From Ectobius pallidus (lineage: Eukaryota; Arthropoda; Insecta; Blattodea; Ectobiidae), in the NCBI GenBank assembly GCA_964059195.1, contig CAXKWD010000007.1:150089769-150153768 (forward strand): DNA of 64,000 nucleotides. Reading direction: 5' to 3'. This document shows positions 22,863 through 33,489 of the stretch, piece by piece (the stretch's first letter is position 1; every line of letters begins with the position of its first letter). Made by a program: the position numbers and the translations under genes. The notes beneath the pieces were generated by a model. That model searched no databases. It was not told where the DNA came from and worked only from the letters and a program-made list of their open reading frames with translations.

Positions 22863-23384
22863 TCGATTTCACTGTCGTTCTCTTGCTTGTACAAATCAAT
22901 AATTATCAATTTATTTCATTATAACCACTACTATACCATTATTACTACTACTGCCAATATCGTGTACCTATTAATCATTTACAATATTCAAAATTACATA
23001 AATAACTGTTTCGGCAGTAAAAATTTGGCACATAACATAGCTGAACACAATATTTAGTTTCGCTCAAAACATTACTTACGAACTTCATTTCCCTCCATTC
23101 ATTCAGTCTGCAACTCAATATCATCGCGAAGGATTTTCAAATATTAGTTTATTATTTGCCTTTCGTATAACTTTCTTCGCGAATAGATCTCATTTTAATA
23201 TTCGCAGATGTTTCTGGTATTCATCTGTGATTGATATGAAAACATGTGACTTGTTTCGAAACAAATTGCTGCCAACCAAGAGAGCTTGAATTCCGCTACA
23301 ATACGAAATTACCAAAAATCTTTTCGATTACTATTCCAACCACAAGGGAACTGAAATTATTTTCGTTTTAAAATAACTTACAAC
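22863..23384. other. Nothing recognised
   Basis: AT-rich sequence with ACTACTA-type simple runs near 22925-22950; no gene. Confidence 0.5.
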
Positions 23385-23756
23385 CGGCAGGATAATTGTC
23401 TTATAAATTTCTATTTTTAGATTTCTGGACAGAAGACGAGAGGATAAGAGTTTCTGAACTGCATAAAAGCAGGAATTTCCTGATTTGAGTCTACACTTAA
23501 CTTCTGCCTTAACATTATTTGTGTCTGTAATTATTGTTCCCAGATATTTGAATTTCTCCACTTGTTCGAACGATTTACGGGTTATTCTAATATTTTGTAG
23601 CGCATTATTTTGACGTTTCAAGTCCATATACTTAGTTTTTTCTGTATTCATTTCCAATCCAACATTCCTGTAGGCATCGAAAAGACTTTCTGCAAAAAAG
23701 AATAACAAAAAGAATTCGTAAATAACTAGCACATTCAGAACATAAGAATATCGCAA
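23385..23756 (-). pseudogene. RTE-like LINE reverse transcriptase fragment
   Basis: Minus-strand product with GLEMNTEKTKYM, FKYLGTIITDTNN, RLKSGNSCFYAVQKLLSSRL and IYKTIILPVVSY, the palm/thumb region after the YADD motif in RTE-like LINE proteins. The start at 23756 is arbitrary: the N-terminal 25 residues look like unrelated flank. The same coding segment is found at 58260-58470. No catalytic motif is present. Confidence 0.8.
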
Positions 23757-24125
23757 AATGTGGATAAAGTAATGGCTACTCTATTGTAGTTTGCGGGTTA
23801 GTATATGTCATATAACTGGCCTTTAATTGATTAATTAGTCTCCTAATACAGTATCATGTCTGTTGAAGTGCTGTGTGACAGAACTAAATGAAGATTGGCG
23901 TTGAATAGAGAGAACAGATGGCCATGTCTTGTTGTGCTCGTCATCTGTTCCTGAGAGTCACGTGGGACCAGATAACAGACTTTTCTCCATTTTGTTAATT
24001 CGCATCACGTTCTACAAGAAAATGGGAAACCGGTCAACTCTGCTTTCTTCCACAGTAACGAGTACTTATATCCTTTAATTCTCTTGGTTTTTCTCTGCAA
24101 AGTTGACCTACTCAACTCATCTATA
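23757..24125. other. Nothing recognised
   Basis: No gene or repeat end found before family A copy A1. Confidence 0.5.
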
Positions 24126-25414
24126 CAGGGTGTTAATGAATAATACCGAAATATTTTACCTGTGTATAGAGGGTACAGTCGGTCAAATAAAAAACGTCGG
24201 GCGGTATTTGATTAAGTATCACGAACGAGCATATGCGCATGTACAGGAAGACTTAAGGTTAGGTTCACACCTGCCTCTTGTCTCTCCATGTATTTTCTTG
24301 ATTATTTAGTCAGTTTTGTTCCAAAACAAACATGTATAGAAGGCTGTGGCTATATGCCTCAAATCCGCCATATTCTTGGATGCAAATTTTTATAATATTA
24401 ATAATTAATAGATTCGCGAGGAATATGTTTATTCAAGGAGCATTTTTTAAAGATTTTATTTTATAATACCGGTACTTGTAGTGCAAAATCAATAACTTAC
24501 GCTCAGCATCTGCAACCAATCTTAGCATCGAAATACGCGTCCGGCCAGATCAACGTTTGCTATGAAAACTTCCGGTCGCATTATAGTAACGTTCCCACCT
24601 CTGAGCTTCTTTTCATAAATATGGAACCTTCTCGCTGCTTCAGAGACCGAAAAATGCAGGTCAATTACAGCCCTAACCACACTTTCTCTCACGTTAGCAT
24701 TTGTATGTGGCGATGATACAAAGCAAAATGAATTATGACAATGCATTAAGTTGAATATCGTGTGTTGCGATTTCCGCGATGTTCATTTTTTCCCTCCTTG
24801 TTCATATTTTCCCTCCTGCCGCATGGCCTCATATGTTCCGAAAATGACCTGTATTTTGTGTTTTTTATAGGAAACTTGTGAACTAATGCGTCAAAACTTT
24901 AATTTTAACAGCATACGAGTCCCGACGTTTTTTATTTGACCGACTGTACATAGACAAGCAACATTTATTAGGAGGTTTTTGCTCTATGGATTCAATTTTT
25001 CCTGTTACAGCATAAAATCTCCCAGGGCATGGTCGCCACTGACTTCTAACATTTGAAAAAAAAAATGCAAAACAAAGGAACTTCGTTCTTAACACTGTAG
25101 TTATGAATAAAAAAAACTAATGCAGTGGCGGTTATGTCATTAGTCGTAAATTTTGCAGTTTTTTAAAACTCTAAATTCTGATAAAGCAGATTCAGGTTTT
25201 TATCGATCACTTAGAAGGCATGAAGTCAATTTAATGAAAATATTAACCCTATTTCGCTTCATTATTGACTTATGAATACAAAGTTTTGATGATTTTAATG
25301 CCCTGTACCATACACATTTTACGCCAGAGAGCAAAATTCTCCTAATAAAAGTTACTTGTATTTGCCCCCTCTATACACAGGTAAAATATTTCGGTGTTAT
25401 TCAATAACATCCTG
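24126..25414 (+). mobile_element. Family A TIR element, copy A1
   Basis: Starts CAGGGTGTTAATGAATAATA after TA and ends in the inverted TGTTATTCAATAACATCCTG before TA. The terminal arms continue inward for over 60 bp (ATATTTTACCTGTGTATAGA). It carries the 24176-24946 insertion in its left arm. Without the insertion it is about 520 bp. No coding capacity of its own. Confidence 0.85.
24176..24946. mobile_element. Tc1/mariner-pogo-like non-autonomous element inside A1
   Basis: Perfect 26-bp inverted ends starting CAGTCGGTCAAATAAAAAAC, flanked by TA (24174-24175, 24947-24948). Excision restores the family A arm. The minus-strand stretch 24746-24522 has VVRAVIDLHFSVSEAARRFH, which resembles the helix-turn-helix of pogo-type transposases, but it is short and no catalytic core remains. 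Confidence 0.88.
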
Positions 25415-25416
25415 TA

Positions 25417-25700
25417 TAATAAGAGGAAGTGATTTTTCTATCTGTGTGTGCGATGCCCAGCCGGTCAGCCAAATCTAGGGCCCACAGAGGTCTGAAATTT
25501 TTATCATAGATGTATTGAAGGGATTCCGAAGCCGGATTTTTAATTTTCGCTTTCGTTCGCGCGTTATGAGTGAAAAACTGACAGAAAATGTGACTTTTTG
25601 CGCTATCGAAGCATTAGTTTTCGCTATTCCAGTTCAATTGTGAAATTAATTGCTAGTGGCCTTGCTTTTAGAAACCGGGAAATAAAGAGCAACGCTTAAT
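25417..25700 (+). mobile_element. Helitron-like repeat fragment, 5' part
   Basis: ATAATAAGAGGAAG, GTGTGTGCGATGCCCAGC and TTTCGCTTTCGTTCGCG match the element at 32545-33229 and a fragment at 60297-60415. It is cut on the left by A1 and on the right near family H. Confidence 0.65.
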
Positions 25701-25771
25701 TATATATATTTTTTAGTACACGCTCTCTAAAACAGCTGCTTATCGGACTGGTAACACGCCGAAAAGCTGCA

Positions 25772-25857
25772 CTTTAAAGGACAAGTCCGCTAAAATTGCA
25801 TAAAAGTGCATTCAAACTGCATTCAAAATGCAATTTTAGCGGCCTTGTCCTTTAAAG
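25772..25857. repeat. Left hairpin of H1
   Basis: 25772-25801 and 25828-25857 are inverted 30-bp arms with a single mismatch (start CTTTAAAGGACAAG, include CCGCTAAAATTGC). The loop contains two GCATTCAAA repeats. Confidence 0.9.
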
Positions 25858-26475
25858 TCGTCATGGCAATCTATAAACAAAACCCAGACGGCATTGACCA
25901 GTCACACCAACTTTAACATGGATTTACGCATATAATTGGTCATAAAACAACAAATTTAAGCCAACACGTTTCTTTATGATAATCAGAAACTTTACCAGGA
26001 TTTTTTGCAAAACACGGTAGCCCACTTCATCACATGACAACAAATATAAGCCAACAACTTTTCACATTTTGGTTCACTTGAAAAACATTCCTTACCATGG
26101 ACGAACAGCATTTAAATGCCGTAATATATCCCTTCTCATAGCCTATTTCTGCCGTGAAGTTGCTGTAAGCAGCTCCAATTCAATGTTTCTGACTTGGATT
26201 GAAATTTCCTCGGTATTATCATTTATATTTTCACAAGCTTTTCATAAATACTAGTTGGTATTCAATATTATTTACAAACAAGGGACTCATATATTATGCA
26301 TCTATACCACATTTGTTATTGCTACGTACGGTCATTGTTTTATGATCTAGATGGCCATGACAATATAACTTAAAGAAATGACTGACTGTCTTTCATTATA
26401 ATTAAATATACGGTATTTTTTGTTTTATTTCATATAATTTATAGAACTTTTACTAAAAAATATTGTATGCACCAC

Positions 26476-26573
26476 GTACGCAAAAGCTTTAGCGGACTCA
26501 TCCAGTATTTCAGCCTCGGCTTTCGCCTCGGCCGCTATACTAGATTCGTCCGCTAAAGCGTTATTTTGCGTAC
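26476..26573. repeat. Right hairpin of H1
   Basis: Arms of about 33 bp start GTACGCAAAA and contain GCTTTAGCGGAC. The loop has the tandem-like CCTCGGCTTTCGCCTCGGC. It shares the GTCCGCTAAA motif with the left hairpin. Confidence 0.85.
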
Positions 26574-26664
26574 TTGATACATAAATAGCTATTTAATTCA
26601 TCTGTGTTTATATACTCCTTTTATCTACGAGGCCATATCAGGAGTTCGGGATGTGTGTGTATAC

Positions 26665-27155
26665 CACCGCCGTCTCGAGAATTACACTGCCTGTCCTATG
26701 CTTTATTTTAACATGGAGTTCAGAGTATTGTTAAATCGCCTAATTTATCCAGTAGAGGCGACACAGTTCACACCCAGATAGCAGCAATCACTAATCAAAA
26801 TAAGCATTAAACAGACACAGATACTTGTGTTATTTGTTTAGAACGTAATATTTTTCCAGTATATGACACTTACCTTGAAATGGAATTTTGGAGCAATAAT
26901 TAAAATAAATGTAAATTAATTAGACGCATTGATAGACTATATTATGGGCACCGCCGTCTCGAGGAGTAATACAGTTTAGAAGGCAGTGATTATGAGACGG
27001 CGGTGACAGCACTACATAATCAACAATGTCGTAGCAAAAAACAAGAAGCAGTCTGGGTGTGAAAGGTGCTGCCATCTGTAATGTCGCCGAGTACGCAAAA
27101 TTAGCCGTATAGGACAGGCAGTGTATACACGATTAATACAGTTTAGAAGGCAGTG
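26665..27155 (+). mobile_element. Family B element, copy B2
   Basis: Starts CACCGCCGTCTCGAGAATTA and ends AAGGCAGTG, with perfect 8-bp GTGTATAC duplications (26657-26664, 27156-27163) inside SINE C2. It shares most of its interior with B1 (AAACAGACACAGATACTTGT, ATGTCGCCGAGTACGCAAAA). It contains a 40-bp micro-copy. Confidence 0.9.
26949..26988 (+). mobile_element. 40-bp micro-copy of family B inside B2
   Basis: Consists of CACCGCCGTCTCGAG joined to a 25-bp right end finishing AAGGCAGTG. Flanked by ATTATGGG (26941-26948) and ATTATGAG (26989-26996), seven of eight matching. The following ACGGCGGTG is another family B end scrap, which leaves an alternative reading as a rearranged end. Confidence 0.6.
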
Positions 27156-27507
27156 GTGTATACAGTAGGGTAGGCCATGGAACTATTGATTGTCAATTGT
27201 TTCTATTATTGGTGTATTTTTATGGAGCAAATCTCAACTGATATTAATTTAAATGGATGTGATACAGGATGAAACGGTGAGAATGATTCATGGCATGTAA
27301 ATATCCAATTCGGCATTTGCCTTTAAGACTGGGGAAACCATGAAAAAACACATGTCAAATTGGCCGGCCACGTGATTTGAACCTGAGACCTCCCGAATGA
27401 GAATCCCTAAGTTGTAGCCATGATAGTCTTCCAAAAGAGGACGCTAGTATGCTATTCTGAAATTGTTAAACTTTTTCCCCCTCTCTTTCTTTAGATTAAG
27501 TTATAAA

Positions 27508-28152
27508 TAGACCTGGGATTTTAGGCTCTAAAAAATCAGTTTTAGGCACCTAAAATAGGCTTTTAGAACAAGTAAATAGGCTTTTAAAAGAGAAAATAGG
27601 CACTTAAAATATGCTTTAAAAATGTGTAGATAGAGAGAAAATAGACTTTAAAATATTCCAATATACACTTAAACTGTAACATGGCCCTTTTTTACTGCAG
27701 GAAACGTGGTATACATATTCTTAACAGAATTTACTGCAGATCCGGAACTATATTCACTTAAACAGATGTTCTTTCACTGGTGACTTGACACAGTAATCCT
27801 TCCCCCTTCATCCTCCCCCTCCCCCGTCAGTCAGCATTCCATTAGCGACAATTGTTTGGAATAATCAAGTTTCTGTAAAAAGAACCCTACCTGTACGGTT
27901 CTGCTTTTCATTGAGGGATGTCCATTATATGATTGTAAAAATTACAGCAGTTTAATTTCATTTTAAATGTACAAAATAGGCTTTTTGGCACTAAAATAGT
28001 AAAATAGGCTCTAAAGGTCCAAATAGGCATTTTAGGGCACTATAAAACTCTATAAATTTAAGTGATTTATCATGAAACGTCCACATATTTAAAAATTTTC
28101 TTGTTATTTCATAAGGAACAAAATAGGCATTTGCCTTAACATCCCAGGTCTA
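27508..28152. mobile_element. hAT-like non-autonomous element
   Basis: Ends TAGACCTGGGATTTTAGGC and (inverted) TAGACCTGGGATGTTAAGGC. Flanks GTTATAAA and GTTAAAAA match in seven of eight. Many AAATAGGC(TTTTA) words crowd both subterminal regions, as expected of hAT transposase binding sites. No coding region. Confidence 0.85.
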
Positions 28153-28160
28153 GTTAAAAA

Positions 28161-28867
28161 TAGTTTAGATAACCTATTTAATTATAAATGAGTAAGATAC
28201 AAATTGTAACTTACAGTGCATATAGAGGCCTGTGATAGGAATCCAGGACAGGGGCAATAAGTATTAAAGTATTAAATAAATAAATAAATACATATCACAT
28301 AAAATCGGATACGATGAAGCAATGAATCCTCGCTGAGTAAAGCAAGTTCCAAAGTCATCTCAGCCCCAATCTGCCCGTGCTCATCTCTAGAGGGCACAGA
28401 ACAAAGATTACAGTTCTTAAACAACTCCGTTAAGAAGCTTGATAGCCGTAGCCATGGAGACATTAGATAGGTTTCGTATTTTAACACCTCACGGCCAGAA
28501 TCGTGTCCATTAGAGGGGATCAATAACGGAAATATGGGCAGTGAGCTTCGTAGCGCATCAATCATCATGTCTGCCCTCTGCCGCGATAAATAAGAACTGC
28601 CTCCATGCAACAACAATACAAATCCACGTCATTGTGATGAAAACATTCCGAGCATCTGTAAATCAACCACAACCTGGGCAAAACATGAAATCCTGGGTGT
28701 TGTGCTTTTGTAAAGGGTGTTTGAAAAAATATTGAAAATAATATCAACCTGTGATATTTCTTCTTGCTCTCCCCTTTGCCATTGTTGTTTGAAAATGTAC
28801 AACATTCTTATTGCGGAAATCATCATTTTATAAGATACATTGTCAACCAATTTTAGGTAAAAATAAG
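28161..28867. other. Unrecognised region with a 114-codon open frame
   Basis: 28260-28295 is a TAAATAAATAAA tail on the plus strand, perhaps the 3' end of a retroposed copy. An open frame on the minus strand (28616-28272) lies in sequence less AT-rich than its surroundings, but its product has no motif I know. The plus strand is not clearly non-coding either. It could be an old exon or part of a repeat. Confidence 0.3.
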
Positions 28868-29095
28868 AAATAGGAGGGCTGTCCAGAAAGTAACAGACGT
28901 TTTGAAATAAAAAATAAACAAAGTGTAAAAACAAATTTTATTACATACATTTTGAAGGTAGACTGTTAGGCTATTTTTCTACATAATCGCCATTCAAATT
29001 AAGGCATTTATCATACCGTGGAACCAAGCTTTTCGATGCCCTCTCTGTAGAATTTGGCCGCCTGCGATTTCAACCACTTCAGAGAATTTATTGGG
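28868..29095 (-). pseudogene. mariner transposase 3' end fragment
   Basis: The minus strand gives LKWLKSQAAKFYREGIEKLG, then DKCLNLNGDYVEK, the C-terminus of DD34D mariner transposases. It is followed by a non-coding end reaching a TIR-like AGGGCTGTCCAGAAAGTAAC (28869-). The catalytic domain and other end are missing. Confidence 0.8.
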
Positions 29096-29436
29096 AAAAG
29101 TGTTTCAAAAAAGTTTTAGACTTTTGTAACATGCAATTCGTGTATTGATATAATGCTACAACATAGGTACACTTTAGAACAGATAATTTTTGTGTATGAT
29201 TCATATGTGTAAACAAAATCTTGCAAGAGAGCGAGTTAATGTTTTTAAAGAAAATTCTCTAGCGTTTCTGCACCTCACAAAACTACTGTGCGTAATCTTG
29301 TAAGTAAATCTTTAACATAAGAAGAGAAATTGCAGCAATTTCACAAGAACAATTAATGCGTGAAGGCAAACTTTATTAAAAGATGCCAGAAATGAGTGGC
29401 GGAGATAATTTTCAACAACTTCTATGACAAACGTGG
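29096..29436. other. Nothing recognised
   Basis: AT-rich; no gene or repeat end identified. Confidence 0.5.
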
Positions 29437-29444
29437 GTGATTCT

Positions 29445-29813
29445 CAGGACCGTAGCAAGGCCCTTCTGCGCCCTTGGCGAGTCTGACAAATCTGCGCCCT
29501 CCAATACTGGGGGGTCTGAACAATTTTTTTTTTCATTGCTGTAAAATTGTTTATTATTTTGATATAAAAACACTGTTATTATCAAAGAAAACCTAAACCT
29601 CATTTGAAAATGAACTAAGTGCTGGTCTTTCAAAGTACTAAAACCTTATTTTCAGAGGATTGAACTACGTACAAAATAATTAATTCATAAAATCTAGAAT
29701 TTTTATTGCTTGATAAATTACACCAGTGGTCTTTTTCATGGTTAATTTTGCGCCCTCTTTAAACCTGCGCCCTTGGCGGGGGCCCATCTCGCCACCGCCT
29801 AGCTACGGCCCTG
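29445..29813. mobile_element. hAT MITE, family M, copy M1
   Basis: Ends CAGGACCGTAGCAAGG and (inverted) CAGGGCCGTAGCTAGG. Perfect 8-bp TSD GTGATTCT (29437-29444, 29814-29821). 369 bp. Internal duplicated word CTGCGCCCTTGGCG occurs inverted near each end. Sister copy at 36586-36960. Confidence 0.95.
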
Positions 29814-30028
29814 GTGATTCTTTTTTTGTGTCCACATTTACCCCCGGAGTGCCCAACAATGAAGTTGATTACCTCCGGTCAAACCAAATTTTAATAACCA
29901 TATTTTGTTTGATTTGTGTACCTAGGATTGCCCATTTTTCATCCTTATGGGATATGTGGTGTTTATGACATGTTAAGGCTGTGTACTTTTTCAGATTTAA
30001 GTGGCGCAAATTTGACTTTCTCGCAGTA

Positions 30029-30716
30029 GAATAGAATAGAATTTTATTTACACATACTTTTACATACATAGTTATCTACATCAACTTTCAACATCTCTTA
30101 TCTATAAGTCTAGCACTACCCACTAAGAATCCCCTCATACTATAACCCCTGGGTTTAGTGTATGAATGGGGATTCTGGTTAACTTACCACACCTTTCTTG
30201 ATTATTTTACTCTTGATCTATTTCCTAATTTTTCTCATCCACTTCTCCCTCATTTTTCCTAAATACTCCCCTATATTCCTAGTCTTTTCATTTCCTCTGA
30301 ATTTCAACATCTTGATGGTTATTATCTCATTATGAAATTTATCCCACTTTGTCTTCCAGATTTCTTCCCTCCACCGTCTTACCCCTTCACTTTCCGTTAA
30401 GTAGTGTGATATTCCTTCCTCTTTATTACATAGTACACAACCTTCCTCTCTGTCCTTCTTTAACCCTTTCAGATATATCACCCCTGTTCTCATCCATGCA
30501 TATCCCTCTCTTCCTTGCGTGTCACAACAATCCACATATTTCTCCCTTCCCCACTCTGTTTTAATTACTCTGTATAATCTTAAAGAACTTTTGTTTACAA
30601 AGCTTGCCCAGATCTCTTGTCTTTCCATGTCCTCTACTCTTTTTCTTACTTCCCTCCAAAATCCTATCTTATTACTTTCTCCTCGTTGCCAAATATCCCC
30701 CTTTCCAACTTCTTCC
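30029..30716 (-). mobile_element. 5'-truncated LINE copy with TSD
   Basis: Perfect 11-bp TTCTCGCAGTA flanks it (30018-30028, 30717-30727). The 3' end on the minus strand is a TTCTATTCTATTCT microsatellite tail. It contains the pseudogene at 30218-30628. Confidence 0.9.
30218..30628 (-). pseudogene. LINE ORF2 C-terminal region with zinc-binding-like motif
   Basis: The 136-residue product contains TGVIYLKGLKKDREEGCVLC, where CVLCNKEEGISHYL is a CCHC-like zinc motif with the last ligand lost, and IGEYLGKMREKW. These occur at the C-terminus of many insect non-LTR retrotransposon proteins. Reverse transcriptase motifs are absent. The frame stays open up to the 5' truncation. Confidence 0.8.
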
Positions 30717-30929
30717 TTCTCGCAGTAATGTCAGTTGATTCTTCTAACTGTAGACCTAATTCAGAAATCTTTGCCCTTGAATCGAGGGGTTACGTACATG
30801 AGCTTTTACCGGCCGACGACTTGCTTCCAGGCCGTCCACGTGGGCCTACGTTCTCGGCACATCACAAAAATAATCTCTCTTTATTACCTTGACATGAAAG
30901 GGCCGAGAAATTTTGTCCAATGCAAATTT

Positions 30930-31105
30930 AGGTTTAGCCTTCTTTATCGTTCCGTAAATCAACGACGGGCCCCCCAGAGGACTTCTTCCTCAGGATATTT
31001 ACGTCCTGAAAAATCCATTGACTGCGGCCAGGTTTGAACCCATGACCTTCGGTTCTAGAGGTGAACACACCACCGTGGCAGAAAGCAGTACTATTGCTGG
31101 CATGG
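30930..31105 (-). mobile_element. Degenerate tRNA-derived SINE-like block
   Basis: On the minus strand, GCCACGGTGGTGTGTTCACC and GGTCATGGGTTCAAACCTGG look like decayed A- and B-box regions. No second copy in the window, so it is only a candidate. Confidence 0.45.
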
Positions 31106-32187
31106 AAAAAGTTTCGGAGTTGTGATGATACAATCTGGCTTTCAGAAGTATGATGTAGTCGTATGCACGTATTCTTCTTTTTCTCCTTTAAAAAAATAGT
31201 TATTAACTTTTCCTCTAATTTATTCGCCATCCGTTATTAGTATATTCTATTTTCACCTTTTGTACCACCACTGGTATCTTGTGAATCCTACCTATGATTT
31301 CCTTCTGTTATAATCCTCTACTTTAGGTATTCCATTAAATTACAAACCTAAGATAACAGTAGGGCAATGGTATGCATATTTCCTAACAAAATCACGTCTG
31401 GTATTTTCCTTAGAGCGTAACAAATTATTCATATTCTCAACCACAACCTAAACCAAAACAAAGATTTACGAGCACTAAACAACCTCGAATTACAGTATTA
31501 ATCTAATTGTAACATTATTTAATGCAATACAAGCCACCCTATGAATCATGTAAACGTGGAATAATATTGTGTGTTACAAAAGCTTTAATTTATACAGGTG
31601 GTTACAATGGGAAATAAGTAACACATTGCATTAAACGAAAAATAATTTATGTCCATTCCAGTTTGCTACTTTACCAGCCGAAGTTCCTGTTGGTTCTATT
31701 TAATGTACAGAACGTTATAGAAGACAGAATGATAATTTATTATTAACAAAATACAGTCATGATCACAGCAGTCGAAAGATGAAAAACGTAACTTATGTGT
31801 AAGGGTTTTTATTTTTTTATTTCGTTTCAAGAAGAAGAGCAGATCTTGCATTTGTTTGGACGCGAGGTCTATCGTTCACAGAAGTACTAGATACCGGCAA
31901 GGATTTCTTTGCTTGAGAAAGAACATGATGCTATGAGAGCTATTATAAGTTCTACTGTTAGAGTAAGATTTGATAAATAAATAAATATAACTTAATTATA
32001 TAAAAATCGATAAGCTCGAATGAAAAATCTGGCAATATATTAATCAAAGAAACTATGTTTCGGGAGAAGTATTTTGGGGAATAAATCTGTTGATAAGCTT
32101 TGATCACAAATACTACTCATTGAACCTTTTTAACTTTTCACTGCTACTTACAATTTTATGCGTCACCGCAAAAGATAGCATACAAGG
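31106..32187. other. Nothing recognised
   Basis: AT-rich; no open frame with recognisable motifs and no element ends. Confidence 0.5.
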
Positions 32188-32198
32188 CAGTAATATAT

Positions 32199-32326
32199 GA
32201 TGATGAGTGTTCTGCCCAAAGGCAGGTCCAGACCCGGGACGAAGCCGTGGGGTGATGACCACGACTCGTCCGAGGTGATTCAGGCAAGGGTGATACCGCG
32301 GAGATTTGCCATTGCCTCTCGCGGGA
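32199..32326. mobile_element. 128-bp GC-rich insertion with 11-bp TSD
   Basis: Flanked by perfect CAGTAATATAT (32188-32198, 32327-32337). The insert contains GGCAGGTCCAGACCCGGGAC and GGCAATGGCAAATCTCCGCG (reverse complement), far richer in GC than its surroundings, with no poly(A). SINE-sized and TSD length suggest LINE-mediated retroposition. Confidence 0.75.
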
Positions 32327-32544
32327 CAGTAATATATAACTAACAGAATATTGTTTATTTTAAAATATGAGGATTATTATTATACTTTTACAGTTGTAAT
32401 TTATATAAACCAAATATTTTATTGAAAGTTTCCTCATTATTTATAACTTTGAGCTCACTGATGATTTCACTTGATAATTGCTTATATTACTAGCAGCTTA
32501 AATCGTCACTAAATTGTTAATTCCTTATATTACTATGCTCGGCC

Positions 32545-33229
32545 TTTTTTTTATCGTCTCTGTTTGTCTGTCTGTGCGCAATGCCCAGCGAAATCTGCTG
32601 AACGCAGAGATCTAAAATTTTAAACTTAGATGGAATGCACCTCGAAGCTGGGTTTGTAATTTTAGATTTCGTTCGCGAGTTATGAGTTAAAAACTGGCAG
32701 AAAATGTGATTTTTAGCGCTTTCGAAGCATCAGTTTTCGGTAATTCATTTCAATTCTCAAATCAATTGCAGGTGATTTTGCTTTTTTTTTGTCATAACTT
32801 GAAAAATAAGAGCATCGCGATTTTTTCAACATATCGCTTCAATTTTGTAAGCCCACTCTATGTCAGTTCATTTGTTTATAATGTCAAGGCTCGAAGACAT
32901 CTGAAATCTTCAACATAGAGGGAAGAGAGATAATGAATATAGGCCTAAATGAGCAAACATTGATCGATTTGGACAGAACTCACTATGCAGGGGTTTTCTT
33001 GGCTAGAGATCTCGAATCTCAGGTAATTTTTTCCAGACGGCGCTTTCTAATCGTGGAATGCACTCCAAATACGGATTTTTAGCTATTTCATTATAAATAT
33101 TAATCGCTTAGTTTATGAATGATTCGCGTGTAAGTGTTAATAAACAACTTATAAAATTTAATTATGTTGCTCTTAATGTTTAATTTTTTAATTAATTATC
33201 ATGGGCGAAGCCGCGAGCACCCGCAAGTT
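32545..33229 (+). mobile_element. Helitron-like repeat, second family
   Basis: The 3' end GGGCGAAGCCGCGAGCACC is followed by CGCAAG where CTAG is expected. The 5' half has TCTGTTTGTCTGTCTGTGCG. Parts recur at 25417-25700, 45156-45400 (minus) and 60297-60415. The 5' boundary is approximate. Confidence 0.65.
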
Positions 33230-33489
33230 TTCTATATGTCCTTCTAGTGCAATTGAACACAAAGCACTGAAACTTATGTTACATCGAAGCATCCAACCAT
33301 CATTTATGTTTAACTCCCATGCATGAATATTGACATTTTAACACGAAAGTAAAATCGATACATTGTGTTCATTTTATACTTTCAGATAGTATGATATATT
33401 TGAAAGTTTAGGGTCACGTATTTCTGATTTCTAACTTCTTGCTCTAAAATCCAGAAATCTAAAAATAAAAATGTATAAGACAATTACAA

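Larger units (their letters stand above)
25709..26596 (+). mobile_element. Family H element with a hairpin near each end, copy H1
   Basis: Shares both outer boundaries (TTTTTAGTAC(A/G)CGCTC and GATACATAAATAGCTATTT) with 55843-56432. Stem-loops lie close to both ends (25772-25857 and 26476-26573). The middle is non-coding with the shared words CATAAAACAACAAAT and CAGACGGCATTGACCAGTCA. I cannot place it in a known class. Confidence 0.65.
26602..27415 (-). mobile_element. SINE C, copy C2, interrupted by B2
   Basis: Outside 26665-27163 this matches C1: ACTCCTTTTATCTACGAGG and TATCAGGAGTTCGGGA on the left, then GTAGGGTAGGCCATGG, body and tRNA-like head on the right. The head B box is degenerate (GGTCTCAGGTTCAAATCACG as reverse complement). 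Confidence 0.85.

Noticed and set aside
26476..26573. Parvovirus-like terminal hairpin
   Set aside because: The stem-loop is suggestive, but no viral coding sequence is near, and H1 and H2 share non-coding interiors typical of a repeat family.
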